Shown one piece after another: positions 1-5,261 of a stretch of DNA of 5,840 bases. The DNA comes from CAYSRM01 sp964475205. GTDB taxonomy: Bacteria; Verrucomicrobiota; Kiritimatiellia; UBA8416; CAYSRM01. Where the stretch lies: NCBI GenBank assembly GCA_964475205.1, contig CAYYVQ010000095.1, forward strand, positions 1 to 5,840. Direction: 5' to 3'. The notes beneath the pieces were generated by a model that saw only the letters and a list, made by a program, of their open reading frames with translations, ran no database searches and had not been told where the DNA came from. Numbering within the stretch: the stretch's first letter is position 1; the number at the start of each line of letters is the position of its first letter. A program made the position numbers and the translations under genes.

Positions 1-893
1 TCTAGACCAAACCTGTTCACCCTCTTCTGCAGCTTTTCCGGCACCTGCTTGTCGTTGGCGAGGAAGTACATGAGCCCTTGCTGGTAGTTGACATGATCCT
101 GGAAGATGCGCTCCCGCAATTCGTACAGCTTACGGAAGGGCATTTGAAGCCCCCTCCGTGGTGGAGGGAGTTCAGAAAAGGATCCGGATTTATATGTGCC
201 GTCGGGCCAGCGATAATTGCCGCCGACATAGTCCGAAGAGAAACTTCCAGCGTTATTGCTGTCGCCCCTCCGCATCTGCACCGGACCGTCGGTCATTGAG
301 ATCTTCTGCCACTGGCCAGCCAGCGATTCTCCATAGGTATTGGCGGCTTCCCGCCCCACACGGTAGGAGACATGCGCCGCCGCCAACAGATCCCCTTCAT
401 AAGTCGCATCGATAAAAACGGCTGCTTTGATGGTTTCACCGGTCTCCATGGTTGCCGAAATCAATCGGTTGTTCTTGATCTCGGCAGATTCCAGATGGCG
501 TTCGAAAAGAACTTTCACGCCTGCCTCCTCGAGCATCTTCAAGAAGCCCGATTCGGCTTTCGAGGGACTAAAACCTCTGGCACGGCCGATTCGTGTGTAA
601 AATTCCTGTGCCAAACCTCCAATGGAATCCTTGTTTCCGAGATCTGTCGACGTTAAGCCTCCAGAGGTCATCCCTCCCACGTGCCGATTGAACGTCAGTA
701 GCACGGCCTCTTTACCCATGCGCGCGACTTGAATCGCAGCCGCGACCCCGGCCAGCGTGCCACCATATACTGCGACATCGCACTCGATCAATTTCGTCTT
801 TCTGGACTCCGTTGGGCGGTAGTAATAAAGATCGCTGTTCCCCTGCGGTGGGGGTATGCCGGGGTCAGCGAGTGCCGTGATGGCAATCGCACC
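1..893 (-). CDS. FAD-dependent oxidoreductase (PF12831-like), 3' end beyond window, 5' end lost
   Basis: Probable flavoprotein oxidoreductase. The minus-strand frame is open from just after a TGA at 894-896 to the window edge. Recognisable homology starts near 782 with a dinucleotide-binding beta-alpha-beta (DVAVYGGTLAGVAAAIQ, then MGKEAVLL). This is followed by HVGGMTSGGLTSTDLGN, a glycine-rich stretch typical of the FAD_oxidored family, and later VFIDATYEGDLLAAA, the usual second FAD-contact segment. About 260 residues of an expected 500-700 are present. There is no ATG or GTG ahead of the FAD motif; only a TTG at 789-791 is available, and no signal peptide precedes it. The open frame overlaps the 3' end of the acetyltransferase frame, so the true N-terminus has probably been removed by a deletion. 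Related proteins are common in Planctomycetes and Lentisphaerae, often beside glycosidases; the substrate is unknown. Family call is confident, functionality doubtful. Confidence 0.75.
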
Positions 894-1447
894 TCACCAC
901 CGGGCCATGGCGTGTCAGACATTTCACGGACCATGGCTTTGACAGGCTTCCAGCCGTCCCCGTCGCCACCGTGAACCAGATTGTCGATCCGCACATAGCC
1001 GCTTGAACCGTAAACCCGATGATCCCCGAAAAGAACGGCGAAGGCAAAACCATGTCCGGAAAGCCAGGCATGGATGCACTTGAGCATCAACTTCACGTAA
1101 CCTCTGCCCCTGTAATCCGGATGCACACATACCTCGCAAATGCCACCGATACGAAATGTGCTGCCGTTGCCTTCAATTTGCTTCTCGTGAACGCCGATGT
1201 GTGCGACAAGGGCGCCGTTCTTGCCGCGGATGATCCACCGACGGGGATACGGCTCTCGAAAGTACCGTTGCGTCTTGAATACAACGTCTTGCGGCTTGGT
1301 GAAACAGGTCGTAAGCAGGTCACGGATCTCACGATCCAGCAACTTGTCCACGTGTTCATCTGGGAGATATTCGATTTCTGATTTGATTATCCAAAAATGA
1401 GCTAATGCATCAAGAATGCGTTTCGCGTTTTCCTGATCGGGTTTCAC
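788..1447 (-). CDS. GNAT-family N-acetyltransferase, fused at both ends to neighbouring gene remnants
   Basis: The open frame encodes 219 residues if read from the GTG at 1447. Residues about 19-189 are the acetyltransferase. The acetyl-CoA pyrophosphate-binding motif is CVHPDYRGRGYVKLML (residues 107-122, R/Q-x-x-G-x-G/A type), preceded by strand FRIGGICEV and followed by FAFAVLFGD and YGSSGY near the C-terminal strands. The substrate cannot be named. Residues 1-18 (KPDQENAKRILDALAHF) belong instead to the nucleotidyltransferase upstream. Residues after about 189 do not resemble a GNAT tail and lie over the N-terminal region of the FAD oxidoreductase read in another frame. The core domain looks complete, but both borders are deletion junctions (near 1393 and 881-893). 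No ribosome-binding site or own start was found, so expression as a normal enzyme is uncertain. Confidence 0.72.
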   Translation of the reverse strand: MKPDQENAKRILDALAHFWIIKSEIEYLPDEHVDKLLDREIRDLLTTCFTKPQDVVFKTQRYFREPYPRRWIIRGKNGALVAHIGVHEKQIEGNGSTFRIGGICEVCVHPDYRGRGYVKLMLKCIHAWLSGHGFAFAVLFGDHRVYGSSGYVRIDNLVHGGDGDGWKPVKAMVREMSDTPWPGGEVRLPSRHSLTPAYPHRRGTAIFITTAQRSPERRN

Positions 1448-1578
1448 AAAGATGTCTATGTCGCCTGTGAAACGAGGCGCCCATGAAATGCCAAGGCGTA
1501 TCCTCCAACGATCATGAAGTCTACTTCATGATCGATCAACAACTCGAGCAGATCTCTGAAGTCTTTCTGAACTTCCAT
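1394..1578 (-). pseudogene. Minimal nucleotidyltransferase, frameshifted and C-terminally truncated
   Basis: Start ATG at 1578. The protein begins MEVQKDFRDLLELL and continues DFMIVGGYALAFHG, the glycine-rich part of a polymerase-beta-like nucleotidyltransferase. The frame then hits TAG at 1456-1458. The metal-binding part RFTGDIDIFVKPD (D-x-D) follows in the next frame from 1474, so one base is missing within 1475-1479. After about 63 residues (DALAHF) the sequence passes in frame into the acetyltransferase, so more than half of the usual roughly 150-180 residues is gone. The family is related to AbiEii/DUF6036-type nucleotidyltransferases, some of which act as toxins. This copy should be inactive. 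Its start overlaps the preceding small gene by 53 bp, suggesting original translational coupling. Confidence 0.7.
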
Positions 1579-1705
1579 GGCGCTGACACCTTAATGCTTC
1601 AACGGCTGAAATACGATCTTCGTGAGGACGATTCTGCCAATAGACGAGATCATCGGCAGACAATGGATCGTGTATTGTACGTTTCGTTATTACTTTCTGT
1701 ATCAT
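1526..1705 (-). CDS. Small conserved protein paired with the nucleotidyltransferase
   Basis: A 59-residue protein read from the ATG at 1705 (MIQKVITKRTIHDP...), ending in SARVVDRS. A TTG two codons upstream is an alternative start. It is hydrophilic, with a central DDLVYWQNRPHEDRISAVEAL helix-like segment and a C-terminal HGSSERLQR motif. From memory, short proteins with a 'rP.eER..A.e.lR..y.g...RlqR..rvv.r' pattern are often encoded directly before polymerase-beta-like nucleotidyltransferases. Here the neighbour starts at 1578 inside this gene, which fits that pairing. It appears intact. A role as antitoxin or regulator of the partner is inference only. No clear Shine-Dalgarno sequence precedes it; a candidate operator overlaps its start. 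Confidence 0.6.
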   Translation of the reverse strand: MIQKVITKRTIHDPLSADDLVYWQNRPHEDRISAVEALRCQRHGSSERLQRSARVVDRS

Positions 1706-1726
1706 GTCCAAATGGTATCAATTTGG
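1699..1726 (-). promoter_or_regulatory. Candidate operator at the start of the small gene
   Basis: On the minus strand TGATAC occurs twice with a 16-bp period (plus-strand GTATCA at 1715-1720 and 1699-1704). The second copy covers the ATG. A 6-bp inverted repeat, CCAAAT/ATTTGG (1708-1713 and 1721-1726, 7-bp loop), is interleaved with it. Such symmetry over a start site is typical of autoregulated toxin-antitoxin-like units, but these motifs are short and could be chance. Confidence 0.25.
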
Positions 1727-1821
1727 GGTAAAATGTAAATCATCGTTTTAAGCAGAAAGTCACTGTTCTCGCGCGCTATCAGCCGTCGCGGGCAACAGAG
1801 TGTTCGCTCCGTCTTTCACTT

Positions 1822-2793
1822 TCAGAATGCAAATTCGTGCATCTTGATCTCATGGCGATTCTCCAGCAACATGAGCGCCAGCAGCAGAAATCCCACGCCA
1901 TCGACAGATTCGTACACGCAGTCGCCTGGATATCCTTGAAACATCCCATTTTCGAAGAGGGAGTCTGTGGCTTCATTCGCCAGCGCCGCGCGCCTTCAAG
2001 AAAAGCTCTCTCGCCTGTGCGTTCGTGAAGCGTCAGACAAGCTTCGGCTACAGAAATCGGATAGTCGTGCGTCGGCCACTGGTCCGTGTTCCACGGATTG
2101 GCGTACTTGCGTGGCCAGTAGCCGGTCTTTTCGGGAAAGACCGGCCTCCCATCGTGAATACCAACTTGACCAAAGAACCTGGCCGATTTGGGATCAAAGG
2201 CGCAGTCGAGATAGGCATGCACCGCGTTTGAGGCCATCGAGGCGAACTCGTCACAGCCCGTGTAGTCAGCCGCACGCAAAAGACACTGTGCCCAGAGTCC
2301 AATTTCGCTGGTGCAAACCTTCGAGTCCCAACGACCCATATCCGGTTCATTCGGCACGAGCCCCGTGGATGGATCACGGTGGATATAGCTATAACGGGCG
2401 ATACGCAGGGCAGTGTCAAACAATCCCCTGTCGCCAGTTTTTGAAGTAAAGCCAAGCCAGCGATTCGCTCATAATCCCACCGGCCTCGAGGAACGCATGC
2501 CCCTTCCTGCCGTCGTCGTGGCGATTGAAACCGCCCTTGCTCGGATCGTAGACGTGACGCTTCGCCATCGTGCGGATGTAGGTTTCCGTCTCCTGAGCAT
2601 CTCGTTCCCAGAAGATGTCCCACGCCGGGGTAATTGGACGCAATTCGTGATAGCCGTTGTTGAACGGAACGGTCTTGTGCTCAAAGACGTCGTAGTACGC
2701 GTGGTTGCCCCACAGAAACATGCCGTTCTCCGCCACGCAGCATGATAGAAACGCCTCGACATAATGGTTTGCGGCCTGAGTCTCGTACTCTCC
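1822..2793 (-). pseudogene. Decayed helical-toroid (AGE-like) carbohydrate-active enzyme
   Basis: Three collinear pieces of one protein, about 320 residues in all. Piece 1 runs from 2793 (YETQAANHYVEAFLS, then NGMFLWGNHAYYDVFEHK, HELRPITPAWDIFW, GGFNRHDDGRKGHAFLEAGG) and ends at TGA near 2416. Piece 2 resumes one frame over at 2423 (FDTALRIARYSYIHRD, RWDSKVCTSEIGLWAQCLL, YWPRKYANPWNTDQWPTHDY); removal of one A near 2424 joins them. Piece 3 starts near 1983 in a third frame (ALANEATDSLFENGMFQG, YESVDGVGFLLLALMLLE) and stops at 1822. Regularly spaced aromatic and acidic helices suggest an (alpha/alpha)6 toroid as in N-acylglucosamine 2-epimerase-like or glycosidase proteins. The family is not identified with certainty and the substrate is unknown. 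The N-terminus is missing: an in-frame TAA and PIN-toxin sequence lie directly upstream. The piece 2/3 break probably also removed a block of residues. Confidence 0.6.
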
Positions 2794-2929
2794 TTAATGC
2801 AACTCTGCGACTATGCCCTCGCTCGTGACGAGGTTATATTGGGAGGCACACTGATCCCACCACTTCCGGCTCTTCCCGTGTTTCGTGATAGAAACTCGGG
2901 ATGGATGTTTCGATGTATACTGTTTTCAC
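2794..2929 (-). pseudogene. PIN-domain toxin (VapC-like) fragment with internal deletion
   Basis: From a GTG at 2929 the frame reads MKTVYIETSIPSFYHETREE followed by PEVV, the characteristic first strand and loop of one PIN-domain family (acidic residue in YIETS). At about 2857 the match continues in another frame as WDQCASQYNLVTSEGIVAEL, including the conserved TSE acidic segment, and stops at TAA 2794-2796. Roughly 8-10 residues appear lost at the frame change, and the C-terminal half (about 80-100 residues) is absent. The same frame then continues into the helical-toroid enzyme. There is no ribosome-binding site; the sequence just upstream is a half attC site. PIN proteins of this type are ribonucleases in toxin-antitoxin pairs; this copy should be dead, and no antitoxin is seen. 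Confidence 0.65.
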
Positions 2930-2933
2930 GGTG

Positions 2934-2974
2934 GAATATTACGAGATCTGATATTCTGCACTGGCTTGTTATGC
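2934..2974 (-). repeat. Half attC site following the glycosidase-like cassette gene
   Basis: On the minus strand GCATAAC (2974-2968) is an R''-type box followed by AAGCCAG, the same AAC-AAGC-CAG order as in the site at 4196-4268. A weak stem GAATAT/ATATTC (2951-2956 with 2934-2939) follows. The expected second half (L' and GTTATGC) is missing; the PIN fragment starts instead. GCATAAC is the exact reverse complement of GTTATGC, the 5' boundary of this same cassette at 4196-4202, which strongly supports a cassette end. It lies 63 bp after the stop codon, further than at the other sites. Confidence 0.5.
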
Positions 2975-3037
2975 ATACCCGTACATCAAACCGCTTTTTG
3001 CAATTCTGTATGATATTCTTTCGACATACGCCTCGTT

Positions 3038-4180
3038 TCAATCTATAGATTCACGTTTCGGGCTTTTGGGCGCCTTTATGTCAAGCTTCCCTGATGCCAT
3101 ATGTAACTCGTTAGGCCCGCTTTTTCCTCTTCCTTTCTTTGCAAGATAGACCATATACCATGTGTCATCTACGACAATCGAGCTGGGCATCCTCTCGTCA
3201 TCTGTGCCCGGAAGTCCGTCCGGCAATACTTTGCGGGGAACCCGTGTCAGGCGATTACCTTTACTCGACAAAACTATCTCATAAATATCACTTCTGCTGC
3301 CGCTCCCTCCGTGGCTAGGTTCTCTTATAGCGGAAATGGCAACATATTCCCCGTTGCCCAGTGGCGTGATTGAATTGGGGTCAATATGAGGCCATGACAA
3401 CCGGTGGCCTTTGATAGAACAGTTGCCTGCGGAAGCATCCAATATCTCCAGCTTCTTCCAGTGGATGATATCATTCGACCCCCACATGGCGTAATGGGGC
3501 TTAGCCCCTCCGCCATGCAGCGAATAGCCAACGTATTTCCAGTTCAGCCCAGAAAATCTGTTCGGCCCCCATCGAAAATAGCCGGTATGTCCGTTTCCCG
3601 ACTCTTTCCTGGGGTTGTAGTCCAGGATTACTGAATCCTTTCTGCCATTTATCCTTCTTAAGTTTACACCGTCTTTCGAGATGGAAAGCAGGGTCGATTG
3701 TCTATGTCCGGCACCACAATTGTGATAGGTCATATACACGGTTCCGTCTATCACGTTGGCGTGGGGAGTTTCAGTTTGCCGGCCCTGGGTTGTATCTATA
3801 AATATTGGGTTGGACTTCGGCTTTTGCTCGAGATAATCAAAGTCACCGTCTACAAGCGCTTGGTCGTATGTCTTCCAGTTATCCGGTTTGGTGAGATCGC
3901 CACTGCATACAGACAACCAAATTCCACCTTTCTTCCCGTGATCTGTGGAATAGTACAAGGCATAATCGAACGGGAAAGATTCTACATTATTCATTTTTAC
4001 AATACTGGGCCAGAAAGGTCCCGGCTTCCTCATTTCCGGCGGCCGTGAAATCAACGTCCCATGTTTTGTGAAACTAAAGTGGGTTGGACTTGTTTCCTCT
4101 GCCAGAAGCTGGGAGTTCACCACTACAGTACATGTTGACATCGTGACAAAAATGATACCTGATCGAATTTGTGCAAACAT
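3038..4180 (-). CDS. Secreted five-bladed beta-propeller glycosidase-like protein (GH43/GH32 clan type)
   Basis: A 380-residue protein starting at ATG 4180, with AGGAG 8 bp upstream (4189-4193). An earlier ATG is followed at once by TAA. Residues 1-28 form a signal peptide: R6, then a hydrophobic core GIIFVTM...TVVVNS, with likely cleavage after QLLA. The body shows repeated propeller strands: FWPSIVKMNN near 50, FDYALYYSTDHGKKGGIWL near 73-91, ETPHANVIDGTVYMTYHNCG, KYVGYSLHGGGAKPHYAMWG, and SSIVVDDTWYMVYLAKKG near the C-terminus. This order (substrate-side 'P.vi...g..ymyy') is that of GH43/GH32/GH68/GH117-like hydrolases. The catalytic acids cannot be assigned with confidence, so activity and substrate are not claimed. 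It lies between an attC-like site upstream and a half site downstream, hence is predicted cassette cargo. The frame is intact, unlike the genes to the left. Confidence 0.78.
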   Translation of the reverse strand: MFAQIRSGIIFVTMSTCTVVVNSQLLAEETSPTHFSFTKHGTLISRPPEMRKPGPFWPSIVKMNNVESFPFDYALYYSTDHGKKGGIWLSVCSGDLTKPDNWKTYDQALVDGDFDYLEQKPKSNPIFIDTTQGRQTETPHANVIDGTVYMTYHNCGAGHRQSTLLSISKDGVNLRRINGRKDSVILDYNPRKESGNGHTGYFRWGPNRFSGLNWKYVGYSLHGGGAKPHYAMWGSNDIIHWKKLEILDASAGNCSIKGHRLSWPHIDPNSITPLGNGEYVAISAIREPSHGGSGSRSDIYEIVLSSKGNRLTRVPRKVLPDGLPGTDDERMPSSIVVDDTWYMVYLAKKGRGKSGPNELHMASGKLDIKAPKSPKRESID

Positions 4181-4195
4181 CGTTACATCTCCTTT

Positions 4196-4268
4196 GCATA
4201 ACGCTGCAGGTGAGACTTTTCCATGGAGCGCAGCGGAATGGAAATAGCCTTCATCTGGCTTGTTGGTC
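4196..4268 (-). repeat. attC-like recombination site between the DUF and glycosidase cassettes
   Basis: Read on the minus strand, GACCAAC (R'') opens and GTTATGC (R') closes a 73-bp imperfect palindrome. The arms pair as CAG-TGA-CT-TTTCCAT with ATGGAAA-AG..TCA.CTG (plus-strand arms about 4207-4224 and 4238-4257), with a 13-nt terminal loop. On the plus strand T4245 and probably T4250 are unpaired in the 3' arm, like the extrahelical bases of attC bottom strands. The upstream stop codon is 5 bp before R'', and the downstream ATG is 15 bp after R'. The unit matches integron attC architecture, although R'' and R' deviate slightly from RYYYAAC/GTTRRRY. Confidence 0.7.
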
Positions 4269-4273
4269 GTCCG

Positions 4274-4720
4274 TTAGAAATCGTGGATGCTCAGGCTAAA
4301 TTCCCACCCTTCGTATTGCGCAAGGACGGACTCCAGCTTCTCCATTGATATGAAACGGCCGTCCACTATCACACCGCGGGACCCTGTTTCTGAGTCGTAG
4401 CCGATTGTCCCCTTCATCTCGTCGTGCGTCAACACAAGGTGGCCGTGTTCGTTGTCGAGATACTTCACCGCGAGGGTGCGTCGCATCTTGTTCCGAACGG
4501 CTGCCAGTGCCATGTAGGCACCGGCAGGTGAAAATGCGTTGAATTCATAACCCTGCGACTCGACATTGGTCTCCGTCGCGGTAACGACGCAGCCGGTTGG
4601 GGCCTCTCGGGCCGTGATCGTGAAACTGTGCTTGATACCTGAGGAATCGTAGTGCTCCTCTGTTATCGGAAAAGGGTTTGAGTCTTGCTCGTCTGTCCAC
4701 TCGTGCGGTTGAAATATCAT
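4274..4720 (-). CDS. Cassette-borne protein of unknown function (148 residues)
   Basis: Starts at ATG 4720 with AAGGAG 5 bp upstream (4726-4731). It is a soluble, acidic protein with no signal peptide or membrane segment. N-terminal beta-rich region: KHSFTITAREAPTGCVVTAT. Central conserved-looking helix: YEFNAFSPAGAYMALAAVRN, then KMRRTLAVKYL. C-terminal strands around GYDSETGSRGVIVDGRFISM and a final helix (MEKLESVLAQYEGWEF). The pattern resembles small DUF proteins found scattered in mobile DNA, but no function or family number is claimed. It is bounded by attC-like sites at 4738-4809 and 4196-4268, with only 18 bp and 5 bp between gene and sites, so the whole unit 4203-4743 looks like one excisable cassette. 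The frame is intact. Confidence 0.78.
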   Translation of the reverse strand: MIFQPHEWTDEQDSNPFPITEEHYDSSGIKHSFTITAREAPTGCVVTATETNVESQGYEFNAFSPAGAYMALAAVRNKMRRTLAVKYLDNEHGHLVLTHDEMKGTIGYDSETGSRGVIVDGRFISMEKLESVLAQYEGWEFSLSIHDF

Positions 4721-4737
4721 CGTGTCTCCTTGCTTTC

Positions 4738-4809
4738 GGCCAACGTGGTGCTCACTGTTTTTTCAAACCGTCGCGGTTTGAAAAATACAGTGCAGCAACC
4801 TTGTTGGAC
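4738..4809 (-). repeat. attC-like recombination site between the membrane-protein and DUF cassettes
   Basis: A 72-bp site. On the minus strand it begins GTCCAAC (4809-4803, perfect RYYYAAC) and ends GTTGGCC (4744-4738, one mismatch to GTTRRRY). The core is a strong hairpin: plus-strand arms 4753-4770 and 4774-4792 (CACTGT-TTTTT-CAAACCG with CGGTTTG-AAAAA-t-ACAGTG) around a 3-nt loop. T4786 is the only unpaired base in the stem, on the plus-strand 3' arm. A looser outer pairing (AAGGTTGCTG with the GTGGTGCT side) lies between core and boxes. Three-base loops and extrahelical bases on one arm are attC hallmarks. It starts 7 bp after the stop of the membrane-protein gene. Confidence 0.78.
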
Positions 4810-4816
4810 TTTCTTG

Positions 4817-5122
4817 TCAATGCCTTCCTGCTGTAATAACCTTAAAGACAACGCCACATGCAAGAACAAAAGCGGCCATGATCGCCACGGCTGCAAATTG
4901 CAAGCGGATGTTGAGAGGTTTCCCTTTAGACTGGAACAAATCTATCAGCGAGACCGGCAATGCAACGATTGCGGACAAGAACGCAATCATTCCAGCAATT
5001 GCACACCCAATCAACATTTCTTCCATTCCGAGCGTAACTAAACCAAAGAAAACAACACAGACAGCCCACGCACCTAGATGAATGCGAACGGACTTAGCTT
5101 TCAGTATCTCAGGCAGTATCAT
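4817..5122 (-). CDS. Small integral membrane protein, three predicted helices (cassette gene)
   Basis: A 101-residue protein from ATG 5122. Hydrophobic segments lie at about residues 17-34 (LGAWAVCVVFFGLVTLG), 37-63 (MLIGCAIAGMIAFLSAIVAL and on to SLIDLF) and 74-95 (LQFAAVAIMAAFVLACGVVF). The loop between helices 2 and 3 carries QSKGKPLNIR and is probably cytoplasmic by the positive-inside rule. No recognised family or catalytic motif was found. There is no good ribosome-binding site; the start follows an attC-like boundary (GTTAAAC) by only 7 bp, so it may rely on leadered read-through or use a weak start. The stop is followed after 7 bp by the attC-like site 4738-4809, typical of cassette genes. 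Small membrane proteins of unknown role are common integron cargo. Confidence 0.68.
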   Translation of the reverse strand: MILPEILKAKSVRIHLGAWAVCVVFFGLVTLGMEEMLIGCAIAGMIAFLSAIVALPVSLIDLFQSKGKPLNIRLQFAAVAIMAAFVLACGVVFKVITAGRH

Positions 5123-5261
5123 CTATTAAGTTTAACTTTAACATGAGTGTTTGAAAATTCCCGGAATTTTCAATACACTGGTACCTTGCTCTTATTCTTT
5201 CATCCATCTCATCAATCTTCTTAAACTCGGGTAGACCAAGGACCCTTTCGGGCCCCGGTCC
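5109..5261 (-). other. Possible 3' coding tail running across the weak attC-like site
   Basis: A minus-strand frame is open from a TGA just above 5261 to TGA 5109-5111. Its last part reads EFKKIDEMDERIRARYQCIE, then NSGNFQTLMLKLNLIDDTA. The charged, helix-like composition looks protein-like, and it could be the 3' exon of a gene interrupted by the intron remnant, but it has no start and is only about 50 codons long. It overlaps the membrane-protein start and the hairpin at 5147-5178. Low confidence. Confidence 0.2.
5130..5191 (-). repeat. Probable attC-like site upstream of the membrane-protein cassette
   Basis: A hairpin with plus-strand arms 5147-5160 (GTGTTTGAAAATTC) and 5164-5178 (GAATTTTCAAtACAC) has a 3-nt loop and a single unpaired T5174 in the 3' arm, the same layout as the site at 4738-4809. 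On the minus strand GTTAAAC (5136-5130), a perfect GTTRRRY box, follows it, with a second GTTAAAG directly before. The opposite R'' box is degenerate (around 5183-5191), so the outer limit is approximate. Confidence 0.5.

Noticed and set aside
1..6. XbaI site TCTAGA exactly at the window start
   Set aside because: It may mark a cloning boundary, but one six-base site is not evidence of biology.
788..1447. Single intact GNAT gene starting at GTG 1447
   Set aside because: The first 18 residues continue the nucleotidyltransferase and the C-terminal tail overlaps the FAD frame, so the open frame is a chimera.
1736..1821. Possible attC after the helical-toroid pseudogene (CACTCTGTT ... AACAGTG stem)
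   Set aside because: The stem is interrupted and no RYYYAAC/GTTRRRY box pair flanks it.
2811..3041. 76-codon minus-strand frame after the glycosidase-like gene
   Set aside because: It covers the half attC and lies over the PIN fragment in another frame; there is no ribosome-binding site or recognisable motif.
4753..4792. Strong hairpin as a Rho-independent terminator of the membrane-protein gene
   Set aside because: No T-run follows the stem on either strand, and the flanking GTCCAAC/GTTGGCC boxes, the bulged T and the matching site at 4196-4268 fit attC better. It could still slow transcription.
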